Assembly: GCA_002099365.1 (NCBI GenBank)
Contig: MSED01000006.1
Span: 1,302,001 to 1,366,000, forward strand
Reading direction: 5' to 3'
Source: Phialophora verrucosa
Taxonomy: Eukaryota; Ascomycota; Eurotiomycetes; Chaetothyriales; Herpotrichiellaceae
DNA: 64,000 nucleotides
The notes under the pieces are model-generated. The model was not told the DNA's origin, did no database searches, and worked only from the letters and a program-made list of their open reading frames with translations. The stretch's first letter is position 1, and the number at the start of each line of letters is the position of its first letter. The position numbers were made by a program, and so were the translations under genes. Below, piece by piece: positions 21,731-33,019 of this stretch.

Positions 21731-23139
21731 TTTGTCGCACAGGCAGTAAGAGTGTTTATCTTTCCATCACAGTGTCTGTAGCGAGTCTTTCAAGGTGACA
21801 AGCTCAGGAGACATAGCTGGGCATATCGACCATTCATCAGGATGAAGCATCACCTTCACCTTCACTTTGCTGGGCAGGAAAGTGACAGGGATGAGGAGTA
21901 GACTATTGGTTCGCGGGATCTTCTTGCGCGATAGGCTTCGATGTCGGACGGATCTGACGACGGTGGATCGGTTCGCGGGTAGGAACGGCCGAGATTGGCG
22001 CGGAGGTACGAGGTACTACAGTGGTACATAGAAGAGCTCAAACGTTGTCGCAACGATGAGAGAGCGAAGGAGCCGTGTGAAGAATCGGCCGACACGTAGG
22101 CAGTGGTAGAGGAAGGGAAGGCTGAATTGTAGGAGGCTTGATCGCAGTTGACCAATCGAGCAATGCAGGTAAGTGAATAATCGCAGAATCGAGGATGAGG
22201 CGAGGGGCAGCTGCAACAATTGGAATCAAGACTGGTTGAGTCAGTGAGCAGCAATTAACTACTTCTAATGCTCCGTTCAGCTGCGCATTGAATTTTGCAA
22301 TTGACGAGAAAGGCGCAGCAGGGCAGCGGTCACTTGGGAGTTTAACGCCAGACAAAGGACAAGTGAAGGTGAGGCGCTCATGTTTCTGCGGTCTCTGTCA
22401 CCAACGCTCGGAGCATGACCTGGGGGTGACTAGCACGCCTCCCCTCTTACGCCATTTGATCCCGCGTCTGTCCTTTTTGGTATCCATATCCGCACGTTTC
22501 CACATTAATGTTCTCAAGGGTCTCGAAATGTTTACACATTAGCCAGGAGAACTGCCCCTCTATTGCTGACCTCAGGTTATCTTTGCTATTGAGCTCCCAC
22601 CATTCTTCTTTGTGTCATGTAGTGGTTGTTGGCTTCAATATACGAGACGACGAAAAGATGGCTATATTTCGCATAGAGGGCGCAGTGCTGATTGTTCTTG
22701 GCTTAGTGATGCTAGTTGGCTAATTACGTGTTGGCTAGGAGCGCGGCATTTCCCACGCTATAGAGATGGTAGCATCGCTATTAGATAGCACTATCACTCT
22801 CTGCAGCATTTACTTCAAGGCGAGAACTGTGTATAAATGTAGAAATCATACGAGTAAATTAGCAGAAGCTACAAAGTCAATCATCCGGACTTTAACCGAA
22901 GTTGAATACTTGCATACTCCGTGCTCCGTACATTCAGGAAGGACAGGATAGTGCACAATTCTGCAACGTGAGGGATCAAGATGATCAGAGCTTAGCTTGG
23001 TGTAGAATCTGATGTGGCATGTGAACGAGCCTCTAGATTGAGAGTACTGGAGAAGTGACTCGTCTATGAATGAGTAGAAGCACTTGAATCATCTATATGC
23101 CCAGATCCCAGTCGCCTATGCACAACGCTTGGACGCCCC
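21731..23139. other. Intergenic, no gene recognised
   Basis: About 1.4 kb between the AFF4/Ebp1-like start and the mitochondrial carrier stop. Frames at 21862-22254 and 22038-22355 (minus) are Ser/Leu/Pro-rich and overlap each other in different frames, as expected for a pyrimidine-rich leader. Right of about 22.7 kb the sequence is more AT-rich and shows nothing. Confidence 0.55.
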
Positions 23140-24432
23140 TCAGGTCAGTAAAATATCGTAGCGCCCCTCTCTTCCAGAAATCCTCACTTCGTCACCGAGT
23201 CCCTCCTGGCCGTACTTCCTCCTTACCAATTCGAAGATGACAAGGCCGGCACTGGTGCTGGGTACTTGTCTGATCGTAAACGACCAGAACCCTCGAAATA
23301 GCCAGTTTCTCATGCCGTGTTGGGCGACTGCCTGAGCCCGAGCTTGTCTCCAAGTCTCCTGGTAAGCATGATAGTACGCTCGGAGCATCCGTCCACGTCT
23401 CGCAAGCGGAGTGTCCCGCGAGTTCTGCAGAGTGATGGCCTTCTTGTCTAGGTCTTCTAATCGTTCGAAGTGCAACGTTTGGAGCGTCGACAGAGGGTAG
23501 AGGACGAACTGCTGAGTGATGGATGCCGCAATGCCCGCGAGCATGAGGAAGCCTGGTTCAATGGCATAATGAGGCTTTACGACCCGCCGGTCGCTCTCAT
23601 CGTTGGTCGGCGGCGCGTTTAGACCGGTCACCAAGTTCCTTCTTCCGCCTTCATCGCCAGTCTGTGTGAAGTACTCGACATTGCCAGTGCCTCTGTACCA
23701 CCACTTGACAAAACCATAATATCCCTGTGCCTTGACCCACTCAAAGACACAAAAGAATACACCGCTTCCGCAACTGTCCTTCAAAAAGCTCAGTCCGTAC
23801 CCCGCAAAGATACCCCTAAGACCAATCTCTCTCAGTTTACCACGGCCGTATTCCCACATTGTTTTATCTTCGTAATTCTTGCCTCTCTGTTCGAACCTCA
23901 CTTGCAGTGCATCAAGTGGGGCTGCGACGACGCTCTGGATAGTCCCTGCGGCAAAGCCTGCTAAAAATGTGCTTTGCGGTGGCGGAGGCGGATATACAGA
24001 CTTTTTTGCGTGTGCCGAAGGCTCATGTAACTTTGCCAGGATCTGCAGGTAACTTGTATACAGCGCAGCTCCGACCGCCACGTTCGCAATTAGAGGAGGT
24101 GCCAATTGCTCGGGAATGAAACGCCAGCCATACACTCTTATGGCGTTGGCCAGCAGACCCGGTGTTGTGCTCCTCCATGACCATCGGCCTGTTTGTGCGG
24201 CTGGGCTAATGGACTTCGCAAACGCAAGGTAATCGACTCGAGTGCGGAAGAACGCTTTCACTGGAGCACGAAAGTAGAAGGCAACCGCTTGAGCAGTAAA
24301 AGCCCGTACGCCGGCGGCCGATGCACCAGTTGCCGCATTGCTCTTGGTATCTTTATAGATTGGAGGGGAGTCAGGAGGGATCACGGGAAGGATGCCCTCG
24401 AAGTCGGTTGGGTCGTCATCGAGGGAAGACAT
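23140..24432 (-). CDS. Mitochondrial carrier (SLC25)-like protein, divergent
   Basis: Intronless, 430 aa. It has membrane segments typical of the three-repeat carrier fold (FLAGFAAGTIQSVVAAPLDAL, FLMLAGIAASITQQFVLYPL, TIRQVPSTSAGLVIFELVRR). Only the second repeat keeps a recognisable Px[DE]xx-type signature (PLDALQVRFEQR, near residue 170). The first repeat region (RAPVKAFFRTRVDY) and the third (YPLSTLQTLHFERL) have lost the acidic residue. An acidic N-terminus (SSLDDDPTDFEG) precedes the first helix. A longer loop (GDEGGRRNLVTGLNAPPTNDE) separates repeats 2 and 3, giving more length than the usual ~300 aa. An inner-membrane location is assumed; orphan carriers of this type can also sit in the outer membrane. 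Substrate cannot be predicted. It diverges from SPT16. Confidence 0.8.
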   Translation of the reverse strand: MSSLDDDPTDFEGILPVIPPDSPPIYKDTKSNAATGASAAGVRAFTAQAVAFYFRAPVKAFFRTRVDYLAFAKSISPAAQTGRWSWRSTTPGLLANAIRVYGWRFIPEQLAPPLIANVAVGAALYTSYLQILAKLHEPSAHAKKSVYPPPPPQSTFLAGFAAGTIQSVVAAPLDALQVRFEQRGKNYEDKTMWEYGRGKLREIGLRGIFAGYGLSFLKDSCGSGVFFCVFEWVKAQGYYGFVKWWYRGTGNVEYFTQTGDEGGRRNLVTGLNAPPTNDESDRRVVKPHYAIEPGFLMLAGIAASITQQFVLYPLSTLQTLHFERLEDLDKKAITLQNSRDTPLARRGRMLRAYYHAYQETWRQARAQAVAQHGMRNWLFRGFWSFTIRQVPSTSAGLVIFELVRRKYGQEGLGDEVRISGREGRYDILLT

Positions 24433-24929
24433 GGCTTTCTATGCTTTCTTCTAGTAGCGCAGCCATTATCGCCCTTGCATCGGCGCTTGCACAAAGAGAA
24501 AGTGCGGGAATGGACGGATCTACGCTGGAATGGAAGCTGAAGACAATATCATGGAGTAAATGTTTGAGAAATGCCTGTGGTTTTCCAAGATCAATTCCTA
24601 ACTCCGGGGTAATTACTCCGTACGCGCTAGTAAGAAAGACGCGTTTAGCGGGGCGTGCCTCGATCGGGAAACTGTCGCGGTCTCGATAACTTTTGGCACC
24701 CCTTCACCATCAAGTTGAGGCCTTCACATCAGCCGAAGGAGAATTAAGTCCTGTCATTCAAACCTGACTCCTATCTCTTGTGCTCTTCTTCTTCTTTCCA
24801 CTCCTGCAAGGATTCTCTATCTTTGCTTCATCTCTGCCTCCTCAACAAACTAGCGCAATTGCATCATCGGAACATCGAGACTGACCTCAATCGCCCTCGC
24901 CTCCTCGAGGCAGGCAGCACACCGCGGAC
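24433..24929. promoter_or_regulatory. Shared upstream region of the carrier gene and SPT16
   Basis: About 500 bp separate the divergent ATGs. The SPT16-proximal part (roughly 24770-24900) is pyrimidine-rich (CTCTTCTTCTTCTTTCC). No specific factor site is claimed. Confidence 0.5.
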
Positions 24930-27900
24930 ATGACCGACGTACAAGTCGACGCGACCGCTTTCTTCGAGCGCCTGCAATCGCTTTACAATGCATGGAAAGC
25001 AGACAAGAGATCAGGATCTGGGAATGAGGCATTTGGCGGCGCGGATACAATCATTGTCTTGACAGGCAAGGCAGCTGATGAGACGGTTTATGTTAAGAAC
25101 AACGCCATCCATGTAAGTGAACGGTGTTTGGTGGAACCCGGCTGGCATGAGCGGCGGAGTTAGCGATGAGCTGGAATCTGCGATGATTGAATGAATGCTG
25201 ACTTGATGTTGCGCATCTGCAGTTCTGGCTCCTTGGTTATGAATTCCCTGCCACTTTGTTGGTATTCACCACTGCTGTTCTCTACGTTGTCACCACCGAA
25301 AAGAAGGGTACGTTTTGCTTCCTCTATGAACCAACCTGAACACCGCAACGACTAACATTTTTCGCGCAGCCAAGCACCTTGCCAACCTCAAAGACGGCAA
25401 GATCCCCGTCGAAATCCTCACCGTGCATGTGAAGCAACCCGAAACTCGGACACAGGCCTTCCAAAAATGCATCGACGTCATACAAGCCGCTGGCAAGAAA
25501 GTCGGCATCATCCCCAAGGCTGAAGCGCATGGGCCTTTTGTCGACGAATGGGTCAAGATGTACGGCGACATCTCCAAGAACATCGAAGAAGTAGATGTTT
25601 CCGGTGCCTTTTCCACCGCCTTCGCTGTCAAGGACGAGAATGAGCTGAGAGCTATGCGGACCGCGGCCCGGGCTGCGAGCGGCATGATCTCTGATTACTG
25701 GGTTGATGAAATGTCGACTGTTTTAGACCAAGAGAAGAAAACCACGCACCGTCAGCTTTCCGACAAAATGTCGAAAAAGATCGATGACACCAAATTCTTC
25801 AGCAAGGTTTCGAAATTGCCCAGCGATTTTGACAATCAGCAATTGGACTGGGCGTATGGTCCTATCGTCCAGAGTGGCGGTCAATATGACCTGCGAATGA
25901 GTGCTCAACCAAATGACGATAACCTCCATTCTGGCTGCATTATGGCAGGCGTGGGCTTCAGGTATAAGACCTACTGTTCCATGGTCGCACGAACATACTT
26001 GATCGACCCGAGCAAGTCCCAGACGTCGAATTACAAGCTACTTCTGGCCGCGCATGATGCGGCTCTGAAGGCAATCAAGGAAGGCGCCCTGCCAAAGGAT
26101 ATCTACAACGCGGCCCTGGGCGTGATCAAAGCCCGCAAGCCCGACCTGGAGAAGCACTTTGGCAAGGACGTGGGCGCCGCTATTGGTATCGAGGTTCGAG
26201 ACTCGAAATACGTGTTGAATGGCAAGAACAGCAAACCGCTCAAGGATGGCATGACATTCAGCGTCACTACGAGTCTTGTCGATCTTACCAACGACAAGCC
26301 ACAAGACAAGCGAGGCACTAACTACAGTCTCGTTTTGTGCGATACAGTTCGAGTGACCCGGAACGCCGAGCCTGTTGTCTTCACCAAAGATGCCAACACG
26401 GACCTGGACTCGATCGAATTCTACTTCAAAGACGATGAAGAAGAGACCAAGCCGAAACAGGAGAAAGTCAAGAAGTCAGGTGCTAGTGCGATAGTGACTT
26501 CCAACATCAAGGCTACCCGTCTGCGAGGAGCTAATCGCCAAGACAATGCCAAAGAAGAAGAAGAGCAACGACGACGAGAACATCAGAAAGAACTGGCGCA
26601 GAAGAAACAGCGCGAAGGCTTGGAGAAATATGCCGAAGCCACGGGCGACATGAATGGTGAGAACGAGAAAAAGTTCAAAAAATTCGAGTCGTACAAGCGC
26701 GACGGCCAGCTCCCACCACGAGCCAAAGACCTGGTGGTGTGTGTGGATCTCAAGGCTTCAACGGTTATTCTGCCGATCATGGGAAGACCGGTGCCGATAC
26801 ACATCAATGCCATCAAGAACGTCAGCAAATCCGACGAAGGGGAGTACACGCATTTGCGATTCAACTTCTTGTCTCCTGGTCAAGGTGTTGGACGTAAAGA
26901 CGATCAACCATTCGAAGACCCCCAGGCACATTTTGTCAGATCTTTGACGTTTCGGTCCAAGGATCAAGATCGTCTGTCGGAGGTTTCAGCCCAAATCACC
27001 GAACTGCGCAAGTCGGCTGTTCGTCGCGAGCAGGAAAAGAAGGAGATGGAAGACGTTGTGGAGCAAGACAAGCTGATTGAAATCCGCAATCGCCGTCCTG
27101 TCAAGCTTCCCGATGTCTATCTTCGACCTGCTCAAGATGGCAAGCGTATTCCTGGCGAAGTTGAGATACATCAAAACGGTCTTCGGTATCAGTCACCTCT
27201 CCGCAACGAACATGTGGACGTCGTCTTCTCCAACGTCAAGCACTTGTTCTTCCAGCCTTGCGTGGGTGAGTTGATCGTGATCATCCACGTCCATCTCAAG
27301 AACCCCATAATGGTGGGTAAGCGCAAGACTAAAGACGTGCAATTCTACCGTGAAGCCACAGATATGGCCTTTGACGAAACGGGTAACCGAAAGCGCAAGC
27401 ACCGATATGGCGACGAAGAAGAGTTCGAACAAGAACAAGAAGAACGAAGGCGGCGAGCTGAACTCGATCGACTCTTCAAGAGTTTCGCTGAGAAGATTTC
27501 GGATCAGGCACGGGAGTACAACGTTACTGTGGATATTCCGTTCCGGGAGCTCAGTTTCAACGGTGTCCCCAATCGCAGCAACGTTCTTATGGCGCCGACA
27601 ACCGATGCGCTTGTGCAATTGACCGAGCCACCTTTCACGGTAATCACGCTGGAGGAGATTGAGGTCGCACACTTGGAGAGAATACAGGTAAGCCATGTCC
27701 GGCGTGACAAGTTTGCAGCAGCTAACGTGCTCTGAAGTTCGGTCTCAAAAACTTCGACTTAGTCTTTGTGTACAAAGACTTCCACCGCCCTCCTACCCAC
27801 GTCAACACCATCCCCGTCGAATCCCTTGACAGAGTCAAAGAATGGCTTGACAGCGTGGACATCGCATATACCGAAGGACCCCTTAATCTCAACTGGTCAA

Positions 27901-28238
27901 CAATCATGAAAACCGTCACCACCGACCCTCATCAGTTCTTCAAAGACGGAGGTTGGAGCTTCCTGGCCGCCGAATCCGACGATGAAGATCAAGAAGAGTC
28001 GGAGGAAGAGAGTGCCTTTGAGATGAGTGATAGTGAATTGGCGGCCAGTGAGTCTGAAAGTGATGACGAGAGCGACTTTGATGACGACGCGAGTGCGAGC
28101 GAGGACGAGGGCGAGGACGAGAGTGGACTGAGTGATGAAGGGGAAGACTGGGATGAGATGGAGAAGAAGGCGAAGAAACAGGATAGGGCGGGTGGGTTAG
28201 AGGACGAGGATAAGGGTGCGAGGAAGCGGAAGAGGTGA
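24930..28238 (+). CDS. SPT16: FACT complex subunit Spt16
   Basis: Histone chaperone that with Pob3 and an HMG protein forms FACT, reorganising nucleosomes during transcription and replication in the nucleus. Exons are 24930-25112, 25223-25307, 25370-27687 and 27738-28238, giving 1028 aa, the standard size. Introns are GTAAGT...CTGCAG, GTACGT...GCGCAG and GTAAGC...TGAAG, all in phase. Domains in order are the N-terminal lobe (VDATAFFERLQSLYNAWK), the non-catalytic peptidase-M24 'pita-bread' fold (~180-440), a charged linker, the dimerisation/PH-like middle domains (~530-900, with PVKLPDVYLRPAQDGKRIPG and GVPNRSNVLMAPTTDALVQL), and a very acidic Ser/Asp/Glu tail that binds H2A-H2B. The tail ends in a basic KARKRKR-type stretch. 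No residues look lost. Confidence 0.97.
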
Positions 28239-28998
28239 ACCCGAGCTTCAAGGGCTTGGGTGGTGACACAGGGAAAGGAGAGCCTCCCAGCTGGCTTGCT
28301 TTAATTGGCAACGAACGGAAAAAGCATACATATATGCAACGCGAAAGGCTCTATGTGCAGAGCTTGGGCGGAACATTCAGACTCTCCGAATTCCGATGGC
28401 TGATTGTATTAATGGTTGGTATCTACTTGAGCAATCGACATCCATGAGTGCTGAGAAACACTTGCGTGCGTTCTTCCCCATCCCAGGCCTTAGGGTCATT
28501 CCCATATCGTGACCTCACCAGCTTTCGTGTAATGGTGGCCACTCTCCACATATTCTCAGCAGTGGGTGAGCACGCTTCACATTCGGTGCTCCCCCGTCGC
28601 TTGTAGAGCTACCTGATCTAAGCTTAGCCAAACTCTCGCAAGTCAGCATTTCAACACTTCAGCCTCGCGTGCCGCGGGTATCGGGCCGAGCGGTGGAGTC
28701 GAGCCTCGCGCCATGCCCTCTGCTCGGCAATTGAACCACGGCGATTTCCCCGATCACAATCCCGACCCTCACCTCCGTTCACCCCAATTCACCTCACTCC
28801 TCTCGAAGCTGTACACTCGTTTCCAAAGCAAAGCTGGTTCCTCTTCGCGCACTTGTCCTCCCTTTTGACCAGCGCCCACTCTCAAAGGCCCTCGTTCGTT
28901 TGCCCCCGTCCAAGAACATCCTCAGTCTGATGTAACTACCGAGGACTTGTAACTGATTGCTGGACGCACAATACCCGACACACGACACACGCCGAGCA
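28239..28998. promoter_or_regulatory. Intergenic: SPT16 3' end and leader of the next gene
   Basis: About 760 bp. The right part is C/T-rich and presumably carries the promoter of the 270-aa gene. No other feature seen. Confidence 0.5.
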
Positions 28999-30305
28999 AT
29001 GGCCCCCTCGCTCACGTCCAAAGCCCTCCAAGCCACGGGCGTGCTGGCCTTCTTCAGCGTCGCCAGCTTCGCCGTGTGGACCAAGCACAGCCACTTCAGC
29101 GAGCCGAGGCAGTTCAACCCGTCTACAGATCCGCTTTTCCAGAGCGAGTGGGTGAGGAAGTTCAATCCGGGGAACCACGCCGCGACGTACGATGAGTGCG
29201 TGAGGCGGATCGGGCTGCAGAAGATCCGGCCTGAGTTGGTCGAGGATGCGCAAAAGGGGTGAGTCCAGCGCGGTGTTTTCTTTTGAAATCAACTTTTGAG
29301 TGATGTCCCTGGCGGTATGGCCGTCGTTTGTTTGCAGAGCACCCCTTTCTCCGGCTTGGACTTGAAGAGCGGGGAAAGCGGAAGTGAAGGTGGAAGTGTT
29401 ACTCGAGAGGATCGAGGAAGTACTCGTACAGTATGCAGTAGATCAGACTGTGTGCTAATCATGTGTGGTAACTACTAGGGGATCGAAGCTCCTTGAGGAG
29501 TTTGTGCGCGGCGTGTGGGGTGGTCCTGGTGAGTTAACTGTGCTGTTCCTTTTGAGACGATGCGATACTTCCTTCTTATTCTTCCGACCCCGATTCATAT
29601 TCCGAGTTTCAACATAAAGAGCACCACCACCTGGACTCAATTCTCGACCTTTCACGCTTCTGCTTGTTATGTCATGTATAACTAAGTCTTGTGCACTCTC
29701 GTGCACCACCACATTCCCGGCTCCCCCGCCCATGCTCATTTCGCTGCCCTTCATTCTACCATCATGATTCTCTATCGCTGGCTGGTTCTGACCGTCTTCC
29801 AGGCTACACCATCCAACGGCTCTACCTCCAGCGCAAATACCGCAACGACACCACCACGGCGCACCAACTCTGGACGGTCCCCCAGCTGACATCCTCCGAC
29901 TACGCCCCCGACACGCAGATCACGGACCACTTCGTCGTGCTCGCCAAGACGCCCACGAGCGTGCTGATCCGGTGCGGCGACTCGCCGCTCAAGAACCCGG
30001 ACTCGCCACGCCAGTCGGACGGCCTGTTCGAGATGTGCGCCGCCGTCAACTCCGACGAGGGCTACGCCGAGTTCAGGCTGAAGAGTATTTTCTACGTGGG
30101 CGATCAGAGCTGGACGGGGGAGCGGAAGCAGATTGAAGACACGGGCGGTTCTGGTGGTAGTGGGAGTGAGAAGGCCGGCGCCGCGGATGTGGCGACCGTG
30201 GAGACATGGGACAATCGCGGCCCCATGCAAGGTACCATGTGGTATGCGCATAAGTTGTACACTAAGCTCTGGATGGAGAGTGCGTTGAGTAGGGTGAAGA
30301 GGTAA
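28999..30305 (+). CDS. Conserved fungal membrane-anchored protein of unknown function (270 aa)
   Basis: Exons 28999-29258, 29479-29528 and 29803-30305; introns GTGAGT...TACTAG and GTGAGT...TTCCAG are in phase and unusually long for this window (220 and 274 nt). An N-terminal hydrophobic helix (ALQATGVLAFFSVASFAVWT) suggests a single membrane anchor or a mitochondrial/ER signal. The short middle exon encodes SKLLEEFVRGVWGG. The C-terminal ~165 residues form one domain with RLYLQRKYRNDTTTAHQLW, DTQITDHFVVLAKTPTSVLI, RCGDSPL and AEFRLKSIFYVG, then a Gly/Ser spacer and MWYAHKLYTKLWMESAL. The pattern (strand-rich region ending in a helix) looks like a lipid-binding or START-type fold, but this is a guess; I do not recognise a named family. 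Possible function in mitochondria or ER is open. Confidence 0.75.
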
Positions 30306-30876
30306 ATTTCTCTGGCAGAGTGGTCGCTAGATTCGGGATGGTTGCTGGATGCTAGACTCTACATTTCGCGTACCTTGAGCGTCTCGGTGGACAGCTTTAC
30401 TGGCGGCGAAGTATCTCAGTGTTTACCTCTGAACATAATGCAGTGATATACTGTAATGAAGGGAAATGCCGACCGGTTGAACAGTGCATTTGATTAAGCT
30501 AAGGCCCGAAAAGGGTCATCTTCATCCATGCCTGTGGCTTTCTGTGGTGCCTGCATGTCGGGGTGTATCTCTAGAGTCAGAGTCAATCTCTGCTCAGCTA
30601 TCCATGTGGAACTCTGTTCGTACCATGGTACACAAAGAAGAAAAGGAAAACCCAACAGAGCCGTGGCAATGCTACCCCCAAGAATTCCCTATCGATCCCC
30701 AAGCTCCCTGCCATTCATGACGTTTAGTTCCTGCTGCCTGAGATCTTGACGTTCCAGCCGGCAAGTGAGTTCCAATGCTGATGCTGAAGCTTGTTGCTTT
30801 AGTGCGGCCGTGACCAGTGCTGATACCAATCGATCCCAGTGTTCGTTGCATGTATCATCTCGCTTGCAGGTTGCTT
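30306..30876. other. Intergenic between convergent genes, nothing recognised
   Basis: About 570 bp between two stop codons. A minus-strand frame running through 30689-31369 is a shadow of the neighbouring Pro/Ala/Tyr-rich gene in its right half. Confidence 0.55.
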
Positions 30877-31705
30877 TCAAGTCGCGTGACGGACGTAGTA
30901 GTGATATCCACTTGTGGCATGCTTCTCCCAATGACCAGCTGGAAAGTCCGGCTTCAAGGCGTCGCTGTATTCTCTCAAAGTCCAACTGGAGTCGAGTTCC
31001 TTGCACCAGAATTGCGGGCTCTGGCCTGGCTTGAATGGTACGATCTGACTTGGCTGTTGCTGAGTGGCTTGCATGTTCGCCAGCAAGATGGCGTTCTGGG
31101 CTTGTATGTCTGCCGCCGTGGCTCCGACAAAGTAGGCTGGGGCGTTGGGCATTGCGGCGAGGGCGGCGTTGGCAGCGACCGCAGCGGCGGCTTGTGCTGG
31201 ACCAGGTGGTTGAGCCCAGATCGAGCCACCGGTGAATGGGACCTGGAATGGGTTTGCGGATGCAGCTGTGCAATATGGTGAGTATGTGTACGGGTAGTAC
31301 GACGGAGTGGTCGGAGCAGAGGCTGTGGGCAGGGTATAGCAAGTGTAGCCAGAGGAGGTGTAGGGCCAACCAGTTGAGGCAGTGGGAGGGCTTGTTCCGT
31401 GGTAGATGCCATTGACGTAGTAGCCAGCTGGGGCACTAGCACTACCCTGAAGTGAAGTGTCAGTGAGGCGACAATGAGGGAGTTGCGTGCTGAGCCCTTG
31501 CCTGGAAGTAGTACATAGCGGGTTGAGCAGGTTGGTTTGACTGGTAGACTGGAGCCGGTGGATGAATTCCCTGTGCGCCGTTCTGGTTAGAAACGTAGAG
31601 ATATGTGCGCGGCCAATCTGCTGGATCTTCCCAGTGCCATGCGGCATGTTGAGTGTTCACGGCAGAGGGATTGAGAGAATTGTAGGTGTAGAAGTGGGCG
31701 GGCAT
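30877..31705 (-). CDS. Conserved unknown protein, Tyr/Pro/Ala-rich (257 aa), GC-AG intron
   Basis: Exons 31502-31705 and 30877-31446, transcribed right to left. The single 55-nt intron starts GCAAGG and ends CTTCAG, with a CTGAC branch site; splicing joins ...MYYFQ to GSASAPAGYYVNG in phase. The N-terminal exon is aromatic (HFYTYNSLNPSAV, WHWEDPADWPRTY). The middle is a low-complexity Tyr/Thr/Pro then Ala run (TYSPYCTAASANPF, AAAAVAANAALAAMPNAP). The last ~55 residues look like a compact domain (SPQFWCKELDSSWTLREYSD, GHWEKHATSGYHYYVR). This tail resembles a motif I associate with small filamentous-fungal proteins of unknown function. No signal peptide or TM segment. If the GC donor were not used, translation would stop 13 codons later. 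Confidence 0.7.
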
Positions 31706-33019
31706 AGTTCTTCTTCTGAAGGCATGAAGCGGGCAAAAGGATAAAGTGAGTTGGACTGAAAGTCAGTACGTCTGATGAAGTTTCACAAGAGATGTAGGAA
31801 CGAGAGAGAGGCTGTGAGATTACAGAGAGCTTTGAGATCCGGACTTGAGACTGAAATTCACTTGCGACGCACCTTCCGATGATCAGGATAGAACGCGTGG
31901 TTGTCGTCCAGGAAGATGTACTCTTCTTTGGTCGGTTCGGCGGCGAGGACGACCTGAGGCTGACCAAAGGGCCAAGCACCACAAGTGAAACACATGATGA
32001 CGAGAATTGAGGCGAGAATGCAAGGAGCTGAGGAGGATACCGATGGTTTGATGGATGAGATAGTTGACAAGTCAGTCGATTTCAAGGTGCAGTTTCCTGG
32101 TGGCTTTATAAGACGAGAAGGACAGATCGGACCTGTTAGTGAAGTGTGCAAGCACGTAGATCCGTAGCGAAATGTCGCAGAACATGAACATTGTGGGCAG
32201 CAGTGTCAATGATCTTTCACCACGCCGTCCTCTCTTCTAGCACACGAGCTTGAATAGCCTCCTCTACCATTGTTAGGCCGGATGTTTCTGCTGGTTACCA
32301 TTCGGTGATTTGTAGCACAGTCATAGGGTGATAGGAAACCCAGTGTCTTTCATTCCAACAATATTCTGTCCTTTGATTCAGAAGCCACCTTCCTGCGCAT
32401 TGTTCGTGTAAATGTCAGATCGTAGCCTCCGTCGCGCATTGTGCTCATGAGAAAATCATGCCTTGTCCTAGCACACGTGGTATAGCTCGAGGGGTCTTGG
32501 CGAAGAAGGTTTTACCAGCCACAATCATATTTCTTTCCTGATGCTCAGCGATGGTCTCCGTTGTTCAATCTCTGCGACGTTGGTACACGGCAAAGCAGTC
32601 GTAATCATGAAGACAGCTTCTTCAGCACCGAAAACACACGCTAACCAACACGCTAGATGCGCGCTAGACCTATCGATAACGAACTACGTCATCTTAACCC
32701 TCAAAATATCGACATGTCAACAGCAACCAGAGAGCCGCCAAAGCCATTGCTACAACAAGTTCCCTTGTCAAGTGGCGCTTGGCATAATCAAGTGTCCGCC
32801 ATTCCAAACCCGTCTGCTTGGGCATCTCGTCGTTCAGAAAACACCCTCGTCATCGAGGCCCTCGTCGATACTCGAAGGCGACGGCTGCCTGCGTGCCGTT
32901 GGCGGCAGCAGCCTTGTCAGCCTCGAGGCTAACATCACCGTGGTCGCTCTCATTTTCTCTCGTTTTGTTCCGTGTTGACCACCCACTAGAATTTCAACGT
33001 TAGAACCCTTGTTGCCGAC
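31706..33019. other. Intergenic; one possible small peptide gene on the minus strand
   Basis: About 1.3 kb. A 45-codon minus frame at 31858-31995 (MCFTCGAWPFGQPQ...) has a Cys-x2-Cys start and a GTGCGT donor-like site near its end, so it may be a 5' exon or upstream ORF of the 257-aa gene; no in-phase join to ATG 31705 was found. The rest holds no coding signal. Confidence 0.4.

Noticed and set aside
21862..22355. Minus-strand Ser/Leu/Pro-rich frames as a gene
   Set aside because: Three overlapping frames share the same bases, as expected for CT-rich leader sequence.
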